Shown: in pieces, positions 27,697 to 37,970 of the stretch
How positions within the stretch are numbered: position 1 is the first letter of the stretch
How the letters are laid out: every line of letters starts with the position of its first letter
Source: Bacillus sp. T3
GTDB lineage: Bacteria > Bacillota > Bacilli > Bacillales > Cytobacillaceae
Assembly (NCBI RefSeq): GCF_033449965.1
Contig: NZ_CP137761.1
Coordinates: 2,108,001-2,172,000 of the forward strand
Direction of reading: 5' to 3'
Length of the DNA: 64,000 nucleotides
Program-made: the position numbers and the translations under genes
The notes under the pieces: generated by a model
What the model was told of the DNA's origin: nothing
The model's database searches: none
Seen by the model: only the letters and a program-made list of their open reading frames with translations

Positions 27697-29737
27697 TTGA
27701 AATCTTTATCAGTCAAAGATTTAACCGTAGATTTCAAAACGAAAAACGGGATATTAACTGCCATTTCCGATCTCTCTTTTGAAATAAACAAAGGAGAAAC
27801 AATTTGTTTGGTTGGAGAATCGGGAAGTGGAAAATCGATTACATCCAAAGCGATTATGAGATTGATTGAATATGAAAATGGAACCATAGCAAATGGGCAA
27901 ATTGTATTTAATGATGAGGATTTAGTTTTGGTTGCGAATAAACGTTTAAATAGAATACGAGGAAGAAAAATATCAATGATTTTTCAAGATCCTCTCTCTG
28001 CATTTGATCCAGTCTATACAATCGGTTATCAGTTAACCGAGACGATGGTTCAACACTTGAATGTAACAAAAAAGGAAGCATGGCAAAAAGGAATTCAATT
28101 ACTTCGAAGGGTAGGAATTTCTGAACCTGGAAATACGGATGAAGCAATATCCAAATGAATTATCAGGGGGAATGCTCCAAAGAGCAATGATTGCCATGGC
28201 CTTATCGTGCGAACCTGGAGCTATTGATCGCAGATGAACCCACAACTGCCTTAGACGTTACATTACAAACACAAATTATGGATCTGCTTAACAGTTTAAA
28301 AAAAGAGTACCATATGTCGATTCTACTCGTTACTCATGATTTAGGGGTTGCTGCTCAACTAGCAGACAAAATTGTAGTGATGTATGCAGGCGAAATTGTC
28401 GAAGAAGCCACTGTTCATCAATTATTTGAAAAACCATACCATCCCTATACAAAAGGGCTTCTTCAATCAATTCCAAAAGCGAACCATTCAAGGTTATCAA
28501 AGCTCAACTCTATTGAAGGTTCCATACCAAGTCTTACCGAAATGCCTGAAGGATGTCGATTTCACCCGAGATGTTCTTATGCAACGGAAAAATGTAAATC
28601 TGAAAATCCGCCATTATCCTATATAGATAGGCGCCATAGTGCATGCTGGCATGCGAAATACTTGGTAAAGGAGAAAGATTGGTTTAATCCTCCAACTTTG
28701 AATCAATCATCATCTGTCATAAATCAAGTCGAAAAAACGAATGAAAAACCAAGTAATCACATTGAAAAAGATGATTTGTTTTTAATTCAGGAATTGAGTA
28801 AGTACTATCCTTTGGGCCATGGAGGAAAACAAATTAAAGCGGTTGATAACATTTCTTTTTCAATTAAAGCAGGAGAAAGCTTTGGCTTAGTTGGTGAATC
28901 CGGGAGCGGAAAATCCACATTAGGTCGTGCCATCCTTAAATTGGAAAAGATTACTTCAGGGGATGTTCTGTTTAAGGGACAATCCTTACAAAATCTAACT
29001 GGTCCCGAAATGCGAAAGATACGGAAAAATATGCAAATCATCTTTCAAGATCCATATGGCTCGATCAATCCACGTTGGACGATCGGAAAAATAATTGCAG
29101 AACCATTAAAAGTACATCAAAATGGTTTGAAGCAAAACGAGGTTGAAGCAGTAGTAAAAGAGCTATTAATCAAAGTGGGATTGAAGCCTGATTCGATTGA
29201 ACGCTATCCTCACGAGTTTTCAGGGGACAACGTCAAAGAATTGGAATTGCCAGAGCAATCGCTGTGAACCCTGCCTTTATTTTAGCTGACGAAGCAGTAT
29301 CAGCTCTAGATGTATCGGTGCAGGCACAAATTCTTAATCTTTTAAAAGAGTTACAACAATCGTTAGGGTTAACCTATCTGTTCATTGGTCATGACCTTAA
29401 TGTAATGCGCTATATCTCAGACAGGGTGGGTGTCATGTACTTAGGAAGAATGATGGAAATAGCTCCAAGTGAAGAGTTATTTAAACGTCCTGCACATCCA
29501 TATACGGAAGCATTAATAAAATCGATACCTCAAGCCGATCCCTTGAAAATGAAAAAGACAGTTGTTTCCATACAAGGTGAAATCCCTTCTCCAGCTAACC
29601 CGCCTTCCGGTTGTGTGTTTCGGACGCGTTGTCCATTTGCTACAGAACTTTGCAGTGCGGAAGTGCCTGAATTAAAAGAGTTTAAAGCAGGCCGTTTTGT
29701 TGCCTGCCACCACTATTCCAAAGTTTATAAGGAATAA
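27697..29737 (+). CDS. Fused two-domain peptide ABC ATPase (OppD-OppF fusion), three frame breaks in the assembly
   Basis: Repaired length is 679 residues: two complete ATPase halves in one chain, like GsiA/YliA, instead of separate OppD and OppF. The first half has Walker A GESGSGKSI and LIADEPTTALDV. The second has GESGSGKST, QIIFQDPYGS and LADEAVSALDV. Each ends in an oligopeptide-type cysteine region (RFHPRCSYATEKC; VFRTRCPFATELC). Removing T from CCTGG 28126-28130 gives EPEIRMKQYPNELSGGM. Removing T from CCTGG 28214-28218 gives CEPELLIADEP. Near 29221 one G must be added to give HEFSGGQRQRIGIARAI. The start is TTG 27697 behind AGGAGAGGGG. It energises the two permeases upstream. Confidence 0.85.
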
Positions 29738-29784
29738 CAATGAGTGGTATTAATCAATAATCAATGAAAGGGGCAAATATTTTC

Positions 29785-31438
29785 ATGATAAAGAAACAAT
29801 CTTACAAATCGATCATCGTACTGACCGTATTACTCTTGCTCTTTTTAGCAGGTTGCTCAAGTTCAAAAAGCACGACGTCATCTAGTCCAGACTCAAAAGA
29901 AGAAACTAAATCAAGTAAGCCCATCGACGGAGGTGAATTCTCCTATGCCCTATCAACAGCTCCAGATACGTTAGATCCTCAAGTAAGTGGGATGGCTGTA
30001 GCCACGAGGGTCATAAAAAGTGTATTTGAAACGTTGGTATATCAGACGAAGGATCATAAAGTAGAGCCGTGGTTAGCAACAGATTGGGAAATATCGGATG
30101 ATAACAAGACTTATACATTTAAATTAAGGAAGGATGTCACTTTTCACGACGGTTCGAAATTTAATGCAGATGTGGTGAAATTTAATTTTGATAGAATCCT
30201 AAATCCAGCGACGAGAGCGGCGACAGCGGCTGCATACATTGAAAAATTAGACTCGGTTGAGGTGGTAGATGACTACACCATTAAATTTCATTTATCAGGT
30301 CCATCTGCAACATTTTTAACCATATTAGCTCATTCCAATCTATCTATCGTTTCAAAAGAAGCTGTAGAAAAATACGGGGACCAATTTGCCACACATCCAG
30401 TAGGATCAGGGCCGTTTAAATTCGTGGAGAAGGTAGACAATGATCGGATTGTTTTGGAGAAAAATGAAAACTATCACGGGAACTATCCATTAGCAAAACA
30501 TGATGGGACAGCATATTTAGATAAGCTAATCTTCAAGATTATTCCTGAAGAAGCCACTCGTATTGGCAGTGTTCAAAGTGGCCAAATAGATGCTGTTGAA
30601 ACTGTACCGCCTCAGGACGTTGTTGCAATAAAAGCAAGTAAACAATTAAATATTCTAGACGCAGCAACCGCAGGATTACCGTATACATTATTCATCAATA
30701 ACACGTCGGAGCCTTGGAATAATAAAAAAGCGAGAAGTGCCATTAAATCAGCAATTGATGTTGATACGATCGTTAACACTCTATACTTGGGAACGTACAA
30801 GCGAGCGTGGTCTGCGTTGGCTCCTTCTACTTTTGGCTATAATAAAAGTCTTGAAAAAAAGGAATTTTACAATCTGAAAAAGGCAAATGAGTTATTTGAT
30901 GAATTAGGTTGGAAAAAGGGTTCAGATGGGATCCGCAAAAAGGATGGGAAGACTCTTTCACTTCGAATTCTTGATGATGCAGTAAATCGAGAGAAAAGGC
31001 AAGATATAACACTAATGGTTCAGCAGCAATTGAAAGAAGTTGGTGTAAAAGTAGAAATTATTACGACAAGTGATGCTAGGAGCTTCCTTAAGGATCCAAA
31101 TGGATATGATATTCGTGGAAATAGTAGAGTTGCGTTAGATCCGGATGATTTACGGCTGTTCTATCATTCTCAGAAAACAATTGATACCTGGTGGAATCAA
31201 CATTCCTTGGCTGAAAGATCAGGAGATTGATCATTGGTTAGAAGCTGCTGCAGTAGAATTAGACCCACAAAAACGTGCGGAATTATATAAGAAAGTACAA
31301 CAGAAATTACTGGATCTGGCTGTGATTAACCCAATTTATGATTTCCCATACACGGTAGCTACTTCAAAAAAAGTTCAAGGTATTGAGTTTGACTCATTAG
31401 GTTACCCATTGTTTTTCGATGTTCATTTTACTAAATAG
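29785..31438 (+). CDS. Peptide/nickel-type ABC substrate-binding lipoprotein, one frameshift
   Basis: Repaired length is 550 residues, typical of family-5 (OppA/DppA) binding proteins. The signal peptide ends in a lipobox LAGCSS near residue 25, so it is lipid-anchored outside the membrane. Landmarks are TLDPQVSG, DWEISDDNKTYTFKLRKDVTFHDG and ATHPVGSGPFKF. The frame breaks at CCTGG 31187-31191: dropping T changes TIDTWWNQHSL to TIDTGGINIPWLKDQE and joins the last 85 residues. The ATG at 29785 is favoured by AAAGGGG upstream; the ATG at 29764 lacks a site. It delivers substrate to the permeases encoded just upstream. Confidence 0.87.
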
Positions 31439-31499
31439 GCTTGAACAAATGTATTCCAGTTTTGGATTCAAAAAAAATAGTTAAAAGGGGGATACCTAA

Positions 31500-32561
31500 A
31501 TGAAATTTGTCATTTTTTCACTTTTGAGCAATCATCCTAATGGGATAACGGGAGTGCCACCAACGGAGCAGCAATTGTTTCAAAAGGTACAAGACCAAGC
31601 GGTATTCGCTGAAAAACTTGGCTTTGATGGATTTGGTGTGGGGGAGAGGCATGGGGAGCCGTTCCTCTCCTCCTCTCCAGCAGTCGTTCTCGCGGCGATA
31701 GCAGCGAAAACCTCTAAAATCCGATTGATGACCACCGTAACCGTTCTAAGTATTCTTGATCCTATTCGGGTAGCAGAAGACTATGCTACGTTAGATCATC
31801 TTTCAGGCGGTAGATTTGAGATGATCATTGGGAAAGGGAACGACCCACGCCATTACTCGCTGTTTGGTATTACCGAGGAAGAACAATGGGATTCTCTTGC
31901 GGAGCGGTATGAACTACTAAAGCGACTTTGGAGTGAAGAGAATGTGACTTGGTCAGGAAAATATCGGACACCATTAAGTAATGTTACGACACTGCCAAGA
32001 CCGTTTCAAAAGAGAATTCCAATCTGGCATGGAAGTGCATCAAGTAAGCTATCAACCGAGCTGGCGGCGAAAAATGGTGATCCAATTTTCTCGTCGAATA
32101 CCTTTCATCACATGGCAAAATATAAAGAGCTGATTGAACATTATCGTGAGAGATTGGCCTATTATGGGCATGACCCTGTACAAGCAGTGATTGGATCTGG
32201 TGCGAGAGGGTTATATTTAGCCAACACTATGGAAGAAGCGATTAAAGGATACCGCCCCTATTATGATGCTTACAATCATACAGAGCCAGCTAAATACAAC
32301 CAGTCTCCATTCGTTGATCTTGAAGACAATATTCAAAATGGCCCTGCATTAGTGGGCACGTCTAATCAAGTGATTGAGAAACTAATAAAATACCATAAAG
32401 CATATGGTCATCAAGTTCAGAGTATTAGTGTTGAAGGATTAGATGAAGCAGAGCAGCGTGAGCAACTGCAAAGATTTGCCGAGGAAGTCATACCTGTGCT
32501 TCGACGGGAAATACCAAATGCGATTTGGGAAGATGATAGGACTCCCAATCTCCAACAATAA
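31500..32561 (+). CDS. LLM-class flavin-dependent oxidoreductase
   Basis: This 353-residue luciferase-like protein has GVGERHGEPFLSSSP near residue 45, TTVTVLSILDPIRVAEDYATLDHLSGGRFEMIIGKG spread over residues 75-115, and a C-terminal GTSNQVIEKLIKYH. It is a third, distinct flavin monooxygenase of this island. It starts at ATG 31500 behind AAAGGGGG and probably ends the importer operon. Its substrate is unknown; oxidation of an imported organosulfur compound fits the neighbourhood. Confidence 0.83.
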   Translation: MKFVIFSLLSNHPNGITGVPPTEQQLFQKVQDQAVFAEKLGFDGFGVGERHGEPFLSSSPAVVLAAIAAKTSKIRLMTTVTVLSILDPIRVAEDYATLDHLSGGRFEMIIGKGNDPRHYSLFGITEEEQWDSLAERYELLKRLWSEENVTWSGKYRTPLSNVTTLPRPFQKRIPIWHGSASSKLSTELAAKNGDPIFSSNTFHHMAKYKELIEHYRERLAYYGHDPVQAVIGSGARGLYLANTMEEAIKGYRPYYDAYNHTEPAKYNQSPFVDLEDNIQNGPALVGTSNQVIEKLIKYHKAYGHQVQSISVEGLDEAEQREQLQRFAEEVIPVLRREIPNAIWEDDRTPNLQQ

Positions 32562-32593
32562 TAAAATATTTCTATCATTACAATAAATTTTTC

Positions 32594-32640
32594 TATCAGC
32601 AAAAGCATTGTCAGTAGCTTAGTTTAGGTGATAGGATAAT
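32594..32640 (+). promoter_or_regulatory. Operator-promoter of the second sulfur operon
   Basis: TATCA-N10-TGTCA (32594-32613) overlaps a -35 box TTGTCA (32608-32613). TAGGAT (32632-32637) follows after 18 nt, within ATAGGATAAT. The block TTTCTATCAGCAAAAGCATTG is nearly the same as at 22797-22817, arguing for one shared regulator. Confidence 0.6.
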
Positions 32641-32702
32641 TTTTAAATAACAAAGTTAATTAATCTTATCTGTTAAGTAAGAAAAAGACGAGGAGGTAAG
32701 AT

Positions 32703-33237
32703 ATGTCCAAACAGAAGGAAAAACAATCGCATAAGCAAATTGTGGTTTCAGAATTACTATCAGAGGATAAAGAATCAGTTGTAAAGGTATTAGTTCAAAG
32801 CTATCAACAATATGAACGGGAATTTTCAGATCCACAGGTATGGCAAGAATATTTAACGAATATTAAGGCTTCTGTTGCGAACCCAGACGTGGATAAGATA
32901 TTGGTTGCAAAAAATGGACCTGGAAATTCTAGGTTCATTGCAACTCTTCACATCATCAGAAAAAGCATATGGAAAACCTGAGTTAGAAATCTTATCTCCA
33001 ATCGTTCGCTTATTAGGCGTCCATCCTCAAGCAAGAGGCCTTGGTGTTGCCCAAGCGTTATTACAAGCAAGTGTTGACTACGCAAAAAAACTAGGATCAG
33101 AAAATTTGTACCTGCATTCAAGTGATAAGATGCATAAAGCCATTTCATTGTATGAATGGCTTGGATTTAAACGTGACCGTACGAAAGAATTTTATAATCA
33201 TGATATTTTAGTAAAATGCTTTCGACTAGATTTATAG
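32703..33237 (+). CDS. GNAT N-acetyltransferase (YtmI/SnaB-like by context), one frameshift
   Basis: Repaired length is 177 residues. The acetyl-CoA-binding core is LGVHPQARGLGVAQALLQASVDYAK (motif A, RGLGVA) followed by YEWLGFKRDR. The frame breaks at CCTGG 32919-32923: dropping T turns NGPGNSRF into NGPEILGSLQLFTSSEKAY. It starts at ATG 32703 behind GAGGAGG. It precedes an M20 deacylase. In the B. subtilis ytmI pathway an acetyltransferase N-acetylates S-modified cysteines before oxidative cleavage, and a deacylase later removes the acetyl group, so this pair fits that logic. Confidence 0.8.
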
Positions 33238-33253
33238 ACTTGGAGGTGACAGA

Positions 33254-34412
33254 GTGACACCATCAGAATTAGAATCCAAATTAATTACAATAAGGCGACA
33301 TTTACATCAATATCCTGGAAAAATCAAATGAAGAATTTGGAACAACGAAGTACATTCAAAAATGGCTTCAAGATGCCGGAATTCCTATTCGAAGCACTGG
33401 TCTTTCTACCGGAGTTTTTGCTGATATCGTTGGGGAAAAGCTTGGTCCGACAGTGGCAATTCGAGCGGATATAGATGCTCTACCGATTGAAGAACAAACG
33501 GGACTTTCCTTTGCTTCAAAAATCAAAGGTGTCATGCATGCGTGCGGTCATGATTTTCATACAGCCGCAGCCATTGGGGCAGCATTACAGTTAAAAGAAT
33601 CGCAAGCTGAGTTGAATGGCACCGTCCGGTTTATTTTTCAACCTGCAGAAGAATCAGGCGGCGGTGCCGAACAGGTCATTCGGGACGGCCAATTGGAGGG
33701 TGTTGAAGCCATTATTGGGTTCCACAATAAACCGGATTTACCAGTTGGAACGATCGGTTTGAAGGCCGGACCATTAATGGCTGCGGTCGATCGATTTGTC
33801 ATCACACTGCGTGGAAAAGGAAGTCATGCCGGCCTCCGACACACAGGTAAGGATCCTATTGTCGCTTCGACACATGTGATAACCGCTATCCAGAGTATTG
33901 TTAGTCGAAGCATTTCACCTTTGAAAAGTGCAGTCATTAGTGTGACGAGAATACAAGGTGGGAATACATGGAATGTCATCCCGGAACAGGTTGTATTGGA
34001 GGGCACGGTCCGGACGTTTGAGCTAACTCTTCGTGAAGAGGTTAAACAGAAGATGACACATATGTTGGATAGTATTGCTACAGCTTTTTCTCAAGAAGCT
34101 ACGATTTCGTGGCACCCTGGCCCGCCTCCAGTAATTAACGATGAAGACATCACAGAGGTGGTCAGTCATTCGGCTCAGAGACAAGGATTAAAGGTCATTG
34201 TCCCGGAACCATCCATGGCAGGTGAAGATTTTGCATCATATTTAGAGCGTATTCCTGGTTCTTTTGCATTTTTTGGTACCAGCGGAACGGAGGATTGGCA
34301 TCATCCAGCATTTACTGTAAATGAAGCTGCCCTTATTAAAGCAGCAAATTATTTAGCAGAAAGTGCAAAAAGTGTGCTGACCAGTTTAAGTAGTAACATA
34401 AGCGTGAATTAG
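33254..34412 (+). CDS. M20 family amidohydrolase (YtnL/YxeP-like), one frameshift
   Basis: Repaired length is 385 residues. Metal-ligand motifs of the M20 aminoacylase/carboxypeptidase family are present: VMHACGHDFHTAAAIG, QPAEESGGGAEQ, IIGFHNKPDLPVG and EPSMAGEDFASYLE. The start is GTG 33254 behind GGAGG. The frame breaks at CCTGG 33314-33318: dropping T changes HQYPGKIK-stop to HQYPEKSNEEFGTTKY. It is a cytosolic hydrolase of N-acyl amino acids; the neighbours point to N-acetyl-cysteine or a related conjugate as substrate. Confidence 0.87.
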
Positions 34413-34420
34413 AGCATACA

Positions 34421-34467
34421 CTCATTTTCTTCTCTTCGTGAATACCAGAAGGGAGTCTTTTTACAAT
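34421..34467 (+). terminator. Possible weak terminator before the MetQNI-type genes
   Basis: ACTC and TTCT pair with AGAA and GAGT across an irregular loop, followed by CTTTTTAC. The stem is imperfect, so read-through into the importer genes is likely. Confidence 0.35.
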
Positions 34468-34526
34468 TAAAACTTAGTAAACTCATTTGAATAATCGAAT
34501 TTTAAATAGAATAGGAGATACTGTCA

Positions 34527-35366
34527 ATGAAAAAGATCAAATTTTTATCAATTACATTTTTCATATTGGTGTCATTTTTATTAGGGGCATGCGGCAAAGA
34601 AGAACAGGCATCATCCACATCAGCAGGAAAAACGGAAGAAAAGAAGGAGGTAACATTAAAAATTAGCGCCTCTTCCACACCTCATGCCGAAATTCTTGAA
34701 TATATTGCTCCAGATCTTGAGAAAGAAGGCGTCAAACTTGATGTTGTCATTACACAGGATGGAATCCAGACGAATCAGCAGACAGCCAACAAAGAACTAG
34801 ATGCAAACTTTTTTCAGCATACCCCATATTTAGAGCAAGTAAACAAAGATAGCGGGCTTGATTTGGTTAAGGTGGTGGGTGTACATATCGAACCTTTTGG
34901 TGTGTATTCAAAAAAAATTAAGAAGATTGATGAATTATCAAACGGTGCTAATGTAGCTCTTCCAAAGGATCCAGTTAACTTTTCACGTGGATTGTTATTG
35001 TTTGCAGATAATGGATTAATAAAGCTGGATTCATCAAAGAAAGGGAATTACACATTAGAAGACATTACTGAAAACAAGAAAAATATTGAATTTATTCCGG
35101 TAGATGGTCCAGTATTGGTTCGTTCTTTAGATGATGTGGAAGCATCTGCAATCAACACAAATTATGCCTTAGAAGGTGGATTCAAACCATTAAAAGACGC
35201 TCTTATTATTGAAGGAAGTAACTCACCTTATGTCAATATTTTAGTATCCCGACCAGATAACAAAGACGATGAAGCCATTCAGAAATTGGCAAAGGCTTTA
35301 ACATCTGAAAAAGTAAAACAATTTATCGAAAAAAAATACGAAGGTGCTGTAGTACCGGCATTTTAA
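34527..35366 (+). CDS. MetQ/NlpA family ABC substrate-binding lipoprotein
   Basis: This 279-residue lipoprotein has lipobox LGACGK at residues 19-24. The NlpA/MetQ core includes ISASSTPHAEILEYIAP, VITQDGIQTNQQTANKELDANFFQHTPYLEQ and ASAINTNYALEGGF. Proteins of this family bind methionine, its sulfoxide or related sulfur compounds for the MetNI importer. It is the first gene of a Met-type importer set; no S-box riboswitch was found upstream, which argues for control by the island's regulator rather than by SAM. Confidence 0.9.
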   Translation: MKKIKFLSITFFILVSFLLGACGKEEQASSTSAGKTEEKKEVTLKISASSTPHAEILEYIAPDLEKEGVKLDVVITQDGIQTNQQTANKELDANFFQHTPYLEQVNKDSGLDLVKVVGVHIEPFGVYSKKIKKIDELSNGANVALPKDPVNFSRGLLLFADNGLIKLDSSKKGNYTLEDITENKKNIEFIPVDGPVLVRSLDDVEASAINTNYALEGGFKPLKDALIIEGSNSPYVNILVSRPDNKDDEAIQKLAKALTSEKVKQFIEKKYEGAVVPAF

Positions 35367-35393
35367 AAAACGGAACGAAGAGGAGGAACTGCT

Positions 35394-36474
35394 TTGATTG
35401 AATTTCGTCATGTTTCAAAAATGTTTGATAGTGGAGATAAGCAAATCGAAGCGTTGAAGGATGTTCATTTAACCGTTGAAAAAGGAGATATCTTTGGTGT
35501 CATCGGATATAGTGGTGCAGGAAAAAGCACGCTCATTCGAACAGTAAATTTATTAGAATATCCTACTTCCTGGAGAGGTCATTGTTGAAGGGAAAAATTT
35601 AGCACAATTGACCATAAAAGACTTACGGGAAGCAAAGAAAAATATTGGGATGATCTTTCAGCAATTTAATTTACTAAATTCTAAAACGGTTTTCGAAAAT
35701 ATTGCAATGCCCTTGGTATTGAGTAAAAAGCTGAGATGGGAAATAGAAGATCGAGTAAAAAAGCTCCTTCGCTTTGTTGGGTTAGAGGATAAAGCGGAGA
35801 ATTATCCAAATCAGCTATCAGGTGGCCAAAAGCAAAGAGTAGGAATTGCTAGAGCATTGGCAACTAATCCTTCCATTTTATTATGTGATGAAGCCACCTC
35901 TGCTTTGGATCCACAAACGACGAAATCCATTTTGAAACTGTTAAAACGGGTCAACGAAGAATATAACATTACCATTCTCATCATTACACACGAAATGGAA
36001 GTCATTAAGGAAATATGCAATCGTGTGGCTGTTATGGAGGACGGTCGGGTAATTGAAACTGGAAGCGTGTTTGATGTTTTTGCCAATCCACAGACTATCA
36101 CCACACGCAATTTTGTCCAGTCCGTTATTCACAATGAAGTTCCGTCCAGTGTATCCGGGATGATAGATGATAAGAGTTCTGAAAGCCGCATAATAAAAGT
36201 AAAATTTCTCGGTTCAGACACGGGTCAGCCGGTTATTTCAAGGACTGCAAAATATTATCATGTTGACCTTAATGTTTTATATGGCAATATAACGGAGCTC
36301 CAGGGCATACCCTTCGGAAATTTAACAGTGGAATTAGTCGGTGACGAAAATGAAATAGAAAGTGCTATTCACTATATTAAACAGCATGATGTTGAGGTTG
36401 AGGAGGTGACTGTAGATGGAAGTCAGCACAGAGCTTATTCTAAGCGCCTTGTGGGAAACGCTCTACATGGTTAG
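35394..36474 (+). CDS. MetN-type methionine/organosulfur importer ATPase, one frameshift
   Basis: Repaired length is 359 residues. The motifs are Walker A GYSGAGKSTLIR, signature LSGGQKQRVGIARAL and Walker B ILLCDEATSALD, followed by a C-terminal NIL-type regulatory domain (about residues 265-345) as in MetN. The frame breaks at CCTGG 35569-35573: dropping T turns YPTSWRGHC-stop into YPTSGEVIVEGKNLAQL. The start is TTG 35394 behind GAGGAGG. The gene overlaps the permease start by 59 nt. Confidence 0.9.
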
Positions 36475-37066
36475 TATCTCCCTATTGTTTGGGGGACTTC
36501 TTGGGATTTTTCTAGGTGTTTTACTAGTTGTAACAAGAAAGGGCCATGTATTAGAGAATAAATGGATCTTTTCAATTGTCAGCCCGATAGTCAATATTTT
36601 TCGTTCGATTCCGTTTATTATTTTACTGGTGGCGATTATTCCATTTACGAGGTTAATTGTTGGTACGTCAATTGGTACGACAGCTGCAATCGTGCCCCTG
36701 GTCCTCCACATTGGTCCCTATATTTCAAGATTGGTTGAGAATTCATTGCTCGAAGTGGATGAAGGAATTATTGAAGCAGCAAAGGCAATGGGTGCAACCC
36801 CATTGGAGATTATTTTTAAATTTTTAATTCCTGAAGCATTTCCTTCGTTAATTTTAAGTATCACAACGGCAACAATTGGATTAATTGGGGCAACAGCGAT
36901 GGCAGGAGCTATCGGTGGAGGCGGACTAGGGGACGTAGCGATTACTTACGGCTACCAGCGCTTTAGTACCATCACCATCTTTGCCACGGTCATCATTCTT
37001 GTTGCAATCGTTCAGGGAGTTCAAAGTCTTGGAAATGTACTCGAGAGAAAAATCAGAAGAGTTTGA
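36416..37066 (+). CDS. MetI-type importer permease
   Basis: This 216-residue MetI-like permease has five to six helices. The EAA loop is EAAKAMGATPLEIIFKFLIPEA (about residues 121-142), followed by GAIGGGGLGDVAITYGYQRF, a hallmark of this subunit. The start at ATG 36416 lies behind GAGGAGG inside the 3' end of the ATPase gene, a translational coupling typical of these operons. Confidence 0.92.
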   Translation: MEVSTELILSALWETLYMVSISLLFGGLLGIFLGVLLVVTRKGHVLENKWIFSIVSPIVNIFRSIPFIILLVAIIPFTRLIVGTSIGTTAAIVPLVLHIGPYISRLVENSLLEVDEGIIEAAKAMGATPLEIIFKFLIPEAFPSLILSITTATIGLIGATAMAGAIGGGGLGDVAITYGYQRFSTITIFATVIILVAIVQGVQSLGNVLERKIRRV

Positions 37067-37095
37067 TAGCTTTTAAGAAAGGTAGACGGAAAAAT

Positions 37096-37959
37096 ATGAA
37101 GAGAAGAATATTATTTATTTTCCTTATGATAGGAATGTTATTAACAGGCTGCTCTAGTCAATCAACTAGTGGGACAGAAAACAAAGATTCAAAGCTTAAG
37201 AAAGTGAAGATTGGGATTAGAAGCTCGGAACTTCGAACATGGGAATATTTAAAAGATCAAGCAAAAGCAGAAGGAATTGAGCTTGAAATTGTTAATTTTT
37301 CGTCTGCCGTAGATCTTGACCAAGCATTAGCCTCAGGTGAAATTGATATTAACGCATTTCAACACGTGGCTTATTTAGATTTATTTAATAAAAACAATAA
37401 GACAGATCTCGTTCCAATTGGAACGACCATTATCGCACCGCTTGGTTTGTATTCAAATAAATACAAATCCTTGGATGAAATACCGAATGGAGCCCAAATT
37501 GCAGTACCTAACGACCCCTCAAACTGGGGGCGAGCACTTGTATTGCTGCAAGACGCTGGCTTTGTAACCGTTGTTGATGGATTTGATGGGAATGGCGGAG
37601 AGGATAAAATTAAAAATAATCCAAAAAACATTAAGATTATTCCGGTTGATGCAGCGACTACACCTCGAGTTATGGAAGATACTGCAGCTTCTATCATAAA
37701 TAATGGTATTGCTGTTGAGGCCGGGTTGACTTTAAAGGATGCAATTATTCATGAAAGTAAAACAGCAAAGCCCTATATCAATGTAATCGCAGCTAGAAGT
37801 GAAGATAAAAATAATCCTACCTTGAAAAAAATAGTAAAACTATATCAATCTAAAGAAACTGCGAAATTTATTGAGAAAACGTATAACGGGAACTACATTC
37901 CAACATTCATTTCACTGGAAGAGTTAAGCACATATAAAGAAACCTATTCAAAGCATTAG
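37096..37959 (+). CDS. Second MetQ/NlpA family binding lipoprotein
   Basis: This 287-residue lipoprotein has lipobox LTGCSS near residue 17. The MetQ fold is evident in VNFSSAVDLDQALASGEIDI, NAFQHVAYLDLF and LTLKDAIIHESKTAKPYINV. It is clearly divergent from the first MetQ at 34527. Two binding proteins for one MetNI suggest a widened substrate range. The ATG at 37096 is preferred; an in-frame TTG at 37063 overlaps the permease stop. Confidence 0.87.
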   Translation: MKRRILFIFLMIGMLLTGCSSQSTSGTENKDSKLKKVKIGIRSSELRTWEYLKDQAKAEGIELEIVNFSSAVDLDQALASGEIDINAFQHVAYLDLFNKNNKTDLVPIGTTIIAPLGLYSNKYKSLDEIPNGAQIAVPNDPSNWGRALVLLQDAGFVTVVDGFDGNGGEDKIKNNPKNIKIIPVDAATTPRVMEDTAASIINNGIAVEAGLTLKDAIIHESKTAKPYINVIAARSEDKNNPTLKKIVKLYQSKETAKFIEKTYNGNYIPTFISLEELSTYKETYSKH

Positions 37960-37970
37960 GAGAGAGGGAA

